From CAZMRQ01 sp964568795 (lineage in GTDB: Bacteria > Pseudomonadota > Gammaproteobacteria > Comchoanobacterales > Comchoanobacteraceae): a stretch of 16,370 nucleotides of DNA. Below the pieces are notes generated by a model. It saw only the letters and a list, made by a program, of their open reading frames with translations. It did no database searches and was not told the DNA's origin. Each line of letters begins with the position of its first letter. Positions within the stretch are counted from its first letter, which is position 1. The stretch lies in assembly GCA_964568795.1 (NCBI GenBank), contig CAZMRQ010000031.1, positions 1 through 16,370 on the forward strand. The letters run 5' to 3'. A program made the translations under genes and the position numbers. Shown here piece by piece: positions 1 through 6,546 of this stretch.

Positions 1-3000
1 TTATTGGACGCGGGTGCTAATATGAATGAGAAGAATGGATATGGAACCACAGCCCTGATGTGGGCATCTGAGAACGGAAACACAGAGACAATGAATCTGT
101 TAAAGTCAGATAAAAGTTATGTGGATGATGTTACAAAAAATACTGAACAATTCTACAAAAAAGATGATGCAGAGGGACTGAACCATTATTTGAAAAGAAA
201 GATAGATAAAGACAGGGGGTGGCCTGTATGTCAGCTACTGAAAAGAGCAGTTATTGCTAAAAAAGAGAAGATCATTGAGTACTTACTTAGAGCAGAATGT
301 TATACAGTAAGTGACTTGAGATATGCAGTGGCAAACGGCGTTCGTGTGGAAGAGATCGTACCCAAAGATAAAATTCCGAAGGAAGCTTATAGTCCAGAGA
401 AGAAATGTCAGTTTGGTTTACCAACGAGTTTGTCTGGAGAGCTGGCAGCGACAGTCAATAAAAATACCGAGGATATGAATAAAGGTGATATTTATGATAA
501 GGGTCAAGCAGCCACAAATGTTACACATTTTGTGTCAAAGATTGTACTGTCACAAATGGATCAAGATAGGGTGGTGGCTTTACTGCCACATGTGATAAGT
601 CACAGAAATGTGGTAGATGCCTTGATTGATAAGCTAGTCTATTCAGATAAGGATGTGAGCCAGATGATGGCGATTCTGGTCTATAACTTGCGGGACGAAA
701 GAGATCAAGAGAGGATTGAGAATATATGTCATATTCTTCATAGGCTGGTTCACATAGGACAAAATCCGCATCCAGCATTGATGGCGGCGGTGGAGTCAAG
801 TGATACCCGAGCTGTGAGAATATGTCTGCAGTCAGATAAATTGGATCTTACCCAAGAGTACGAGCAGGGGCAAGAGTATGTGAGAGTGCAGGCGCCAGAG
901 ATGCCTGGTGAACAAGAACTCTCCAATACAGCACCAAGACTCTACCCAAGTATTGATGATTTAGCACCTTCAGCCCCACCACTTGATAAGTCAGTACGTC
1001 CAAAGGTTAATTGTATTCGGCGTGCATTGGAATTAGAAAAAGGTATAGACAAGCAGACTATTAGAGATGCAAGCGCAATTAGCCACCTTCTTCTTCTCAA
1101 GTATCCACCAAATGATATAGATGTAATGCTTAGAAGTGTGTTTCATGAAGAAAGTACTGAATTCAAGTATTATAGTCAGTTACAGCTCAATGCAGAGCCG
1201 CAAGAGAAAAAAGATCAAGAAGATATGGCTGCAGAGTTTAAGGCGTTTCTTGAAAAAAGACAAGCTGATGATGACTTGACAGATGAAGACAAACAAACGT
1301 TGATAAGATTGTTGAGGACATATGGTACAGAGCAAGTGAGCCCGATTAGGGGATATGGTGGTATGAATGTACTGGGTATGGCTTGTAAGTCAGGAGATTG
1401 GCTTGTTGTCAAATTTTTGAGTTGGTTTATGGATATATATAGAGTTAACCCATTACAGCAAACAGCTTTATTTGCCTCAATGAAACATCAAACATTATTT
1501 CAAGAATTAAGCACATTCATGTCTGTGCTGAATCTAGATGATCAAGGAAGATCTGTATTGCATCAAGCGGCGATTGGAGGGAATGCTGAGCAGATCAAGT
1601 ATGTGATGGAGAGTTATCTTGCACAACGTGGAGATATCAATGTCAAAGATATGTATGGCAAGAGTGCTTTAGACTATGTCAGAGATAGAGGCGCGGCATT
1701 TAGAGATGTCTGTAATGATATGATAGCCAGAAATGCTGTTGTAACAGGAACATCATCATTTTTTGGCAGCAGGATAGGACAAGATCAAGGGAAGTTATTC
1801 GGCTTGATTGGTAGCAATAAAGACATCACATTTGATGAAATCCCAGAAGAGCTGAGAAAATACCTAAATACATCAAACAGTTCAGGGGAGTATCCATTTT
1901 ATTTGGCAGTAAAAAACAACAACAAACAATTGGTGGGTGAGATGCTAGAAAATGATGTCCAATGCCAGTTTCAAGCAGGTAAAATTGCAATACATCTTGC
2001 TGCAGAGATGGGATATAAGGATATTTTGCAGAAGATGTTAAATAAAGAAACTGGCATAAGAAAGTTGAATCCACTTGAACAGAATAAAGATGGCCATACA
2101 GCACTCAGTTATGCATTATATCATCCAAATTGTGTGGACTTGTTGCTGAAGAGCAGTCCAGGGCTCATTGATATGATTGACAATGAGGGCAGGGGGGTGT
2201 TGTGTCAGTATATGCAATCATGGTCAGACATGCAGCGTCACCCACGTACATCCTCTATGGAAATACACAGTCATCTCAAAAAATCAATAACATCTTTGAT
2301 AAATGCGATACAAAAACATGATCAGGGGAGCAGATATTTCTTATTGCTGGGAAGTCATGACGAACATGACAATGTAGAGATTGCTTTGCAGGGGGGTGAT
2401 AAAGAGATACTGAAATCATTGACTAAGGCATTGGACTTGTGTGATCTCAAAATAGACCAAAAGATCATGAATAAAATATGGTGTGGAGAGAGTGAGCGTA
2501 TTAGTGAGCAAGACAAGAAGGAGCTCAAAGAACAGGGATTAAATCGCCTTTTATACGGAGGACAAAGCATACTACATTGTCTGGCGAGGGCAGGTCACAT
2601 AGAGTTATTAGAATCCGTGAATCAGAATGCGGATGTAGACTACACCAAAGAAGATAATCAAGGAAGGTTGGCGATAGAGTGCACGACAAATATCCGCGTA
2701 GCTTATGATTTATTAAGATTTGCCTGTGAAAAGGAGAAGGAAATTGGTCAACAGATGAAAGACAGGATGCTGAAAGCAGCATTGTCATGTGGTGACCCCA
2801 GCACGTTGATGACTTATGTGCTGGCTAAGAAAAAAGATGATGATAAGCCACCAACAAATAATGAGAAGTGGTTGTATGAAAGATTACAAGAAAAAAATGC
2901 GACACTTTTCTTAGACTATACAGACGCAGCTAAGGGTTCGATACTGGCTGGTATTTATGGCGCTATTACGGGTGTAAAAGCAAACCCTAGAATGTTTGAT

Positions 3001-3447
3001 ACATTCAAGATAAAATATTTGGATAGTCATATTTTAGGTGTCAATCAGACATTTATTAAAAATGGGAAAGCAAATACGTTAGCCCATGTTGTAGCCAGTA
3101 ATAAAGTCGTATTAAATAAAATAGATAAAGAGTTAGACAAGCACAAACGTGTGGGAGGGAAAACAGTATATGATGTGGCCAAAATACACAGTAGAGACGA
3201 TGTATCTCAATATAAACCATCAATAAGATCACAGCTGAGTTACGGGTTACGTAGTGTAGGAAAAGTGGTGAAGAGAGTCTTTGGTATAAAGACAAAGCGA
3301 GAGCACGAGGCATTGAATATAGAAAAAATAGCGGCTGACCCTGTATCAAGCCAGCATGTGGGCAGGAAGAAAAAAGAAGTGCCTGTAGCCAAAGAGAAGC
3401 AAGGAATGTTCAGCAGAGTCAAGAGGCTTTTTAGTTTAGGAAGGTAA
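1..3447 (+). CDS. Giant ankyrin-repeat protein, 5' end outside the window
   Basis: The frame is open from the first base (TTA TTG GAC, reading LLDAGAN), so the start codon lies upstream; the TTG at 4 is an internal leucine. At least 1148 residues are visible. Residues below are numbered from nucleotide 4. Ankyrin-like units with the TALxxA or VLHxAA core and a following LL helix occur near residues 1-35, 510-560, 655-720, 850-905 and 1020-1060. The parts between are helical and degenerate, with no recognised catalytic domain. A proline-rich linker near residues 305-330 carries LYPSIDDL and PSAPP. The C-terminus is strongly basic, with two related elements, VKRVFGI and VKRLFSL. Ankyrin repeats bind proteins, and in host-associated bacteria such proteins are often secreted effectors; that role is inferred, as no secretion signal is established. 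No terminator hairpin was seen after the stop at 3445-3447. Confidence 0.85.
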   Translation, partial: LLDAGANMNEKNGYGTTALMWASENGNTETMNLLKSDKSYVDDVTKNTEQFYKKDDAEGLNHYLKRKIDKDRGWPVCQLLKRAVIAKKEKIIEYLLRAECYTVSDLRYAVANGVRVEEIVPKDKIPKEAYSPEKKCQFGLPTSLSGELAATVNKNTEDMNKGDIYDKGQAATNVTHFVSKIVLSQMDQDRVVALLPHVISHRNVVDALIDKLVYSDKDVSQMMAILVYNLRDERDQERIENICHILHRLVHIGQNPHPALMAAVESSDTRAVRICLQSDKLDLTQEYEQGQEYVRVQAPEMPGEQELSNTAPRLYPSIDDLAPSAPPLDKSVRPKVNCIRRALELEKGIDKQTIRDASAISHLLLLKYPPNDIDVMLRSVFHEESTEFKYYSQLQLNAEPQEKKDQEDMAAEFKAFLEKRQADDDLTDEDKQTLIRLLRTYGTEQVSPIRGYGGMNVLGMACKSGDWLVVKFLSWFMDIYRVNPLQQTALFASMKHQTLFQELSTFMSVLNLDDQGRSVLHQAAIGGNAEQIKYVMESYLAQRGDINVKDMYGKSALDYVRDRGAAFRDVCNDMIARNAVVTGTSSFFGSRIGQDQGKLFGLIGSNKDITFDEIPEELRKYLNTSNSSGEYPFYLAVKNNNKQLVGEMLENDVQCQFQAGKIAIHLAAEMGYKDILQKMLNKETGIRKLNPLEQNKDGHTALSYALYHPNCVDLLLKSSPGLIDMIDNEGRGVLCQYMQSWSDMQRHPRTSSMEIHSHLKKSITSLINAIQKHDQGSRYFLLLGSHDEHDNVEIALQGGDKEILKSLTKALDLCDLKIDQKIMNKIWCGESERISEQDKKELKEQGLNRLLYGGQSILHCLARAGHIELLESVNQNADVDYTKEDNQGRLAIECTTNIRVAYDLLRFACEKEKEIGQQMKDRMLKAALSCGDPSTLMTYVLAKKKDDDKPPTNNEKWLYERLQEKNATLFLDYTDAAKGSILAGIYGAITGVKANPRMFDTFKIKYLDSHILGVNQTFIKNGKANTLAHVVASNKVVLNKIDKELDKHKRVGGKTVYDVAKIHSRDDVSQYKPSIRSQLSYGLRSVGKVVKRVFGIKTKREHEALNIEKIAADPVSSQHVGRKKKEVPVAKEKQGMFSRVKRLFSLGR

Positions 3448-3688
3448 TGGAGTAAATCTGATAGGGACAAGTAGGCCAAGGAATACAAGAGTGCAATAGC
3501 TTCATAGAGCATATTCGTGAGACCATTGAATCTATAACACCATAGTTCATGAATGAATGACAATATAGGCCTCATCCCGTCTCACTGCATAGAGATATTT
3601 AAGTAATTGAAAAATAATTAAATATTAAAAAAAGAACATATTGATAGTATGCCGATTATAACAGTCTTAGAAGAAGAAGGTCCTAAAC

Positions 3689-3937
3689 ATGACAGCATTA
3701 ATAGATGCAGCCAAGAATGGGAACATAAATATAGTGGAGGCGTTATTGGCGAAGGGTGCAGAGTTCAAAGGTGTGAAGATACAAGGCGATCCAATTCTTG
3801 TATGGGCAGCAAAAAATAGATATTCAGATATAGTGAAGGTGTTATTGAAGAAAGGTGCAAAAAGTGTGTATTTCCATGAACAGGATTGTTTGAAAATGCA
3901 AAAAATGGCTTTTTGGCGAAGCACACTAGAGAGATAA
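3689..3937 (+). CDS. Small two-repeat ankyrin protein, possibly a remnant
   Basis: This ORF of 82 residues starts at an ATG with a good Shine-Dalgarno stretch, AGAAGG at 3675-3680, eight bases upstream. An in-frame TAG at 3668 rules out a longer form. It encodes two ankyrin units: TALIDAAKNGN followed by VEALLAKGA, then ILVWAAKNRY followed by VKVLLKKGA. The last ~20 residues do not look like a repeat, and the reading frame ends 12 bases inside the convergent ruvB gene. Most ankyrin proteins carry more repeats, so this may be the 5' piece of a longer gene whose 3' part was lost at the ruvB junction. It could also be a working mini-protein, or a paralogue fragment of the large ankyrin gene upstream. 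The sequence upstream (3448-3688) is AT-rich and holds no other gene I can support. Confidence 0.55.
   Translation: MTALIDAAKNGNINIVEALLAKGAEFKGVKIQGDPILVWAAKNRYSDIVKVLLKKGAKSVYFHEQDCLKMQKMAFWRSTLER
3899..3915 (-). terminator. Weak hairpin just past ruvB
   Basis: On the minus strand, CAAAAA and TTTTTG can pair around a five-base loop 11 bases beyond the ruvB stop. A T-rich stretch follows. The stem is nearly all A-T, so this is only a possible terminator for the ruvAB transcript. It also lies inside the 3' end of the small ankyrin ORF. Confidence 0.2.
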
Positions 3938-4915
3938 GTGGCTAATCGCTTTTTCAGTTAGTTGTCTGCCTCGAGGTGTTCGTATAATAAGTCCTGTTTG
4001 CAGCAAATAGGGTTCGACTACATCTTCTATAGTGCCTTTATCCTCACCCAAAGTAGCAGCAAGAGACTCAATCCCTACGGGACCACCATCAAACTGATCC
4101 ATCATAATACGCATCATCTGCCTATCTACTTCATCCAGGCCAAGTGGATCAACTTGCAAAATTGATAGAGCTTTATCTGCAATATCTTGACTGATAGCAG
4201 TTTCATTGACTTGGGCGTAATCAATGACTCTTTTTAGCAATCGATTGGCTATACGGGGTGTTCCACGAGAACGACGGGCTATTTCCATAGCGCCCTGGTG
4301 GGATAGATCGTACTCTCCTAAAATCTGATTAGAGCGTTTGACTATTTGTATCAGTTCTCCCTCGTTATAAAGCATGAGCCGTTGTACAATTCCAAACCTG
4401 TCTCTTAGGGGGGATGTTAACAATCCTGCACGTGTAGTTGCACCTACTAGAGTAAATTGGGGCAAATCAATCTTGATTGATTTAGCAGATGTTCCTTCCC
4501 CAATAACGAGATCAAGTTGATAATCTTCCATAGCAGGGTAAAGAATTTCCTCAACAGCTGCATGCAAACGGTGTATTTCATCTATAAACAGCACATCACC
4601 ATCAGAGAGGTTTGTGAGTATTGCAGCAAGATCACCCGCCTTATCAAGAATAGGCCCAGATGTTTGTTTGAGTGAAGACCCCATTTCTTGAGCAATAATG
4701 TGAGCTAGAGTAGTCTTACCAAGTCCAGGTGGGCCAAACAATAAAACGTGGTCCATGGCTTGCTGACGTTGTCGTGCTGCTTTGATGAAAATTCGCATTT
4801 GCTCTTTCACTTGCTCTTGGCCAATGTACTCATCAAGTGTTTTTGGTCTGATCGCTAAGCGATCGATGTCACAGGGACGTGTCTCTCCTGTGCAAATACG
4901 GTCTACTTCAATCAT
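3926..4915 (-). CDS. ruvB: Holliday junction branch-migration motor RuvB
   Basis: RuvB is the AAA+ ATPase ring that, loaded by RuvA, pumps DNA through Holliday junctions during recombinational repair (EC 3.6.4.12). The 329 residues show Walker A GPPGLGKTT at 61-69, Walker B with the DEIH box at 112-115, the arginine-finger region SPLRDRFG with R171, and sensor 2 GTPRIANRLL with R221. A C-terminal winged helix (about 255-329) has the family string GIESLAATLGED and the conserved TPRGR near the end. Length is close to that usual for the family. The start is fixed by a strong AAGGAGGGG ribosome-binding site that overlaps the ruvA stop codon, 12 bases away, so the two genes are very probably co-translated. 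The 3' end converges on, and overlaps by 12 bases, the small ankyrin ORF. ruvC, often the gene before ruvA in gammaproteobacteria, is not in this window. Confidence 0.98.
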   Translation of the reverse strand: MIEVDRICTGETRPCDIDRLAIRPKTLDEYIGQEQVKEQMRIFIKAARQRQQAMDHVLLFGPPGLGKTTLAHIIAQEMGSSLKQTSGPILDKAGDLAAILTNLSDGDVLFIDEIHRLHAAVEEILYPAMEDYQLDLVIGEGTSAKSIKIDLPQFTLVGATTRAGLLTSPLRDRFGIVQRLMLYNEGELIQIVKRSNQILGEYDLSHQGAMEIARRSRGTPRIANRLLKRVIDYAQVNETAISQDIADKALSILQVDPLGLDEVDRQMMRIMMDQFDGGPVGIESLAATLGEDKGTIEDVVEPYLLQTGLIIRTPRGRQLTEKAISHLSL

Positions 4916-4927
4916 CTCTCCCCTCCT

Positions 4928-5494
4928 TTATGACGACAGTTTAGCTAATGTCTGCCTAATGATTTCTTCGGTTGAGGCAGATGAGCAGCTTTGCAAGGCT
5001 TGTTTGATCTGATTCTCTTTATACCCCAATGAGATCAGTGCATCAATGGCATCTCGTTTGCTGGAAGAGATAGAAGAGCTACTGGTTACAGGGAAATCAC
5101 CGAGATAGCCTTTTAGTTGAACTAAAAGTTTTTCTGCCATACGTGGTCCGATGCCCTTGATGCTTTTCATCATATCCAGGCGTTCTGTTTGTACTATCAT
5201 AGCAATATCCTGAGGCTTGTAGCTATCAATGATACTGCAAGCTAACTTGGGGCCAACTTGATTGGCTTTGATGAGGATACGAAAAATATCGCGTTCATGT
5301 CTATCTAAGAAGCCAAAAAGCATGTGTGCATCTTCGCGAACTACAAAATGTGTGTAGATTCGTTGGTTTGAGTGCATAGGCAGTGATGTCGCAATACGAG
5401 TAGGCATATAGATGTCATAGCCTATTGCACCTGTCATGACAGTACAGATGTTGTCTGATACGTCAATGCATGTGCCTTCGATGATACTGATCAT
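4928..5494 (-). CDS. ruvA: Holliday junction-binding protein RuvA
   Basis: RuvA forms tetramers that hold the four-way junction in an open square and position two RuvB rings. The 188 residues contain an N-terminal OB fold (about 1-63), the acidic pin E54-D55 in REDAH that separates strands at the crossover, and two helix-hairpin-helix motifs. These are NQVGPKLACSII at about 78-89 and IKGIGPRMAEKLL at about 112-124. A serine-rich flexible linker (about 137-146) leads to a C-terminal domain III that contacts RuvB. The length is slightly under the usual ~200 and all expected parts are present. The ATG has only a weak ribosome-binding site (TGGA). A candidate promoter lies just upstream, so ruvAB may be transcribed both alone and with the genes before it. 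Confidence 0.97.
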   Translation of the reverse strand: MISIIEGTCIDVSDNICTVMTGAIGYDIYMPTRIATSLPMHSNQRIYTHFVVREDAHMLFGFLDRHERDIFRILIKANQVGPKLACSIIDSYKPQDIAMIVQTERLDMMKSIKGIGPRMAEKLLVQLKGYLGDFPVTSSSSISSSKRDAIDALISLGYKENQIKQALQSCSSASTEEIIRQTLAKLSS

Positions 5495-5519
5495 AGAGTT
5501 ATTCCATCAAGATACACAC

Positions 5520-5548
5520 AAACTAGCACGATCGGTACGTGGCTGCAA
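5520..5548 (-). promoter_or_regulatory. Candidate promoter for ruvAB
   Basis: On the minus strand, TTGCAG (5543-5548) and TAGTTT (5520-5525) are separated by exactly 17 bases and lie 26 bases before the ruvA start. Both hexamers are imperfect. No good CTGT-N8-ACAG LexA site was seen in this gap, although ruvAB is SOS-controlled in E. coli. Confidence 0.35.
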
Positions 5549-5588
5549 TCTGTGACTGTTTATTATGCATGATGCTATAGAAGAATAG

Positions 5589-6050
5589 TTATGTTTTTTG
5601 TAGGTATGCTGGCAAAGGACTCTGTGCTTGCGTATTTTGTTGAGGCTTATGACGAAGCGACAGCCACCAGTCCATACTCAAAGTCCAAAAGAGAACAGCA
5701 ATAAGGAAAAGGACTTTAAAGAACGCAGACCTTGCTTTTTTTCTCTCAAGAGGGGGTTTGGCAAGTTGTTGGCATTGATTTTGGATGATGGCCATAGAAA
5801 TGCAAATGAGTAATTGTATGGTTTGCTGCTGCACGAGAAGAACAGCTACACCGGCCAGTGGAATAAGAATATTATAGAAAGGGACGTCGCCTTTTGTTGA
5901 CCGGCCATTAATATCCCCACTTTGATAAGCTAGGAGAATCACTGTGTATATAATAAGAACGTGGGTTAAGCTTTGGTACCATACTTGGAGTGCCCCAAGA
6001 GCTATCAGTGGTAAAAGAGTGATGAGTCCATTCTTACTTTTTGCTTTCAT
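5589..6050 (-). CDS. Unrecognised four-helix membrane protein
   Basis: I do not recognise this 153-residue protein. Four hydrophobic segments are visible at about 8-26, 29-44, 60-90 (possibly two closely spaced helices) and 110-130. They are joined by short polar loops containing QSGDINGRS and PPLERKKARS, the latter a positive patch likely to face the cytoplasm. The C-terminal tail is glutamine- and proline-rich. The gene begins inside the last codons of fdxA (17-base overlap, different frame). A GGAG sequence within fdxA about ten bases before the ATG suggests coupled translation. It lies 94 bases before ruvA. Context gives no clear function. A membrane partner for the ferredoxin is possible but unsupported by any visible cofactor motif, as there are no cysteine pairs or paired histidines. 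Confidence 0.75.
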   Translation of the reverse strand: MKAKSKNGLITLLPLIALGALQVWYQSLTHVLIIYTVILLAYQSGDINGRSTKGDVPFYNILIPLAGVAVLLVQQQTIQLLICISMAIIQNQCQQLAKPPLERKKARSAFFKVLFLIAVLFWTLSMDWWLSLRHKPQQNTQAQSPLPAYLQKT

Positions 6051-6378
6051 CTGATTTTGTCTCCAACAGGTGTTTCTTAGCTAACACATCTTTCCATTGA
6101 TCTGCATCAGCGGGCGGTTCAGTCTTTTTATCGATCACAGGCCAAATGCGGCTCATGTCTTCATTGATTTGCAGAAATTCTTGTTGGTCTTTAGGCAGTT
6201 CAAAATCAGGGTATATGGCATCAACAGGGCATTCTGATACACACAAGTTGCAATCGATGCATTCTTCCGGATTGATTACTAGCATATTGGGTCCGGCATG
6301 AAAGCAGTCCACAGGACATGATTCAATACAATCCATATATTTGCAGCGTATACACCGCTCTGTCACCACGTAAGCCAT
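6034..6378 (-). CDS. fdxA: Seven-iron ferredoxin FdxA, [3Fe-4S] plus [4Fe-4S]
   Basis: This is a small cytoplasmic electron carrier of the Azotobacter ferredoxin I type. The N-terminal half carries CIRCKYMDC, SCPVDC and ECIDCNLC followed by ECPVDAI, giving nine cysteines at 9, 12, 17, 21, 25, 40, 43, 46 and 50. In that family the first group shares ligands with the last cysteine to bind a [3Fe-4S] centre, and the CxxCxxC group binds a [4Fe-4S] centre. The C-terminal half has the typical FLQINEDMSRIWP helix. I chose the ATG at 6378 (114 residues, reading MAYVVTE) because family members begin there. The upstream in-frame ATG at 6411 would sit at the predicted transcription start. Neither start has a clear ribosome-binding site. 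It is the first gene of a run leading to ruvAB. Confidence 0.93.
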   Translation of the reverse strand: MAYVVTERCIRCKYMDCIESCPVDCFHAGPNMLVINPEECIDCNLCVSECPVDAIYPDFELPKDQQEFLQINEDMSRIWPVIDKKTEPPADADQWKDVLAKKHLLETKSDESKK

Positions 6379-6417
6379 TTGGTTGATATTTTTATGAATT
6401 GATTCAATCATATCACA

Positions 6418-6423
6418 ATTATA
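6418..6423 (-). promoter_or_regulatory. Candidate -10 element for fdxA
   Basis: A perfect TATAAT lies on the minus strand 40 bases before the preferred fdxA start. No good -35 hexamer is found at 16-18 bases, so the promoter may need an activator. Transcription from here would begin near 6411, which argues against the upstream ATG as translation start. Confidence 0.35.
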
Positions 6424-6424
6424 G

Positions 6425-6440
6425 CTGTGTTGCCAGTCAG
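6425..6440. promoter_or_regulatory. Imperfect LexA-like CTG-N10-CAG site
   Basis: CTGTGTTGCCAGTCAG has the outer CTG-N10-CAG symmetry of the gammaproteobacterial LexA box. One of the eight conserved outer bases differs (TCAG instead of ACAG), and the centre is GC-rich rather than AT-rich. It lies in the spacer of the fdxA promoter, upstream of uvrA, a gene under LexA control in E. coli. A single imperfect match could be chance. Confidence 0.15.
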
Positions 6441-6493
6441 ATTGACAGGGGGTTTAGCAAACAGCTTGTTTGACAATAAATAGAGAAAATCCA

Positions 6494-6521
6494 TTGAATT
6501 AAATGGGAATTAGTATAGAAT
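6494..6521 (+). promoter_or_regulatory. Candidate uvrA promoter
   Basis: TTGAAT (6494-6499) and TAGAAT (6516-6521) are spaced by 16 bases and would start transcription about 20 bases before uvrA. An alternative pairs a perfect TTGACA at 6470-6475 with TTGAAT at 6494-6499 at 18 bases. Confidence 0.4.
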
Positions 6522-6546
6522 ATGAAGATCCATAAATGTGTCTTAA

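Noticed and set aside
2192..2396. Two G6 runs in the ankyrin gene as phase-variation tracts
   Set aside because: G or C runs of six occur in core genes of this window too, including uvrA, and the frame is intact across them; nothing links them to alternative open frames.
3240..3575. Minus-strand ORF across the end of the large ankyrin gene and the following gap
   Set aside because: Most of it is antisense to the well-supported ankyrin frame, and it has no recognisable domain or good ribosome-binding site.
3607..3662. Promoter in the AT-rich stretch before the small ankyrin ORF
   Set aside because: TTGAAA and TTGATA hexamers are present, but none has a good -10 partner at 16-18 bases.
6379..6411. 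Longer FdxA starting at the ATG at 6411
   Set aside because: The extra eleven residues are not part of the ferredoxin family, and a TATAAT would place transcription start at about this base.
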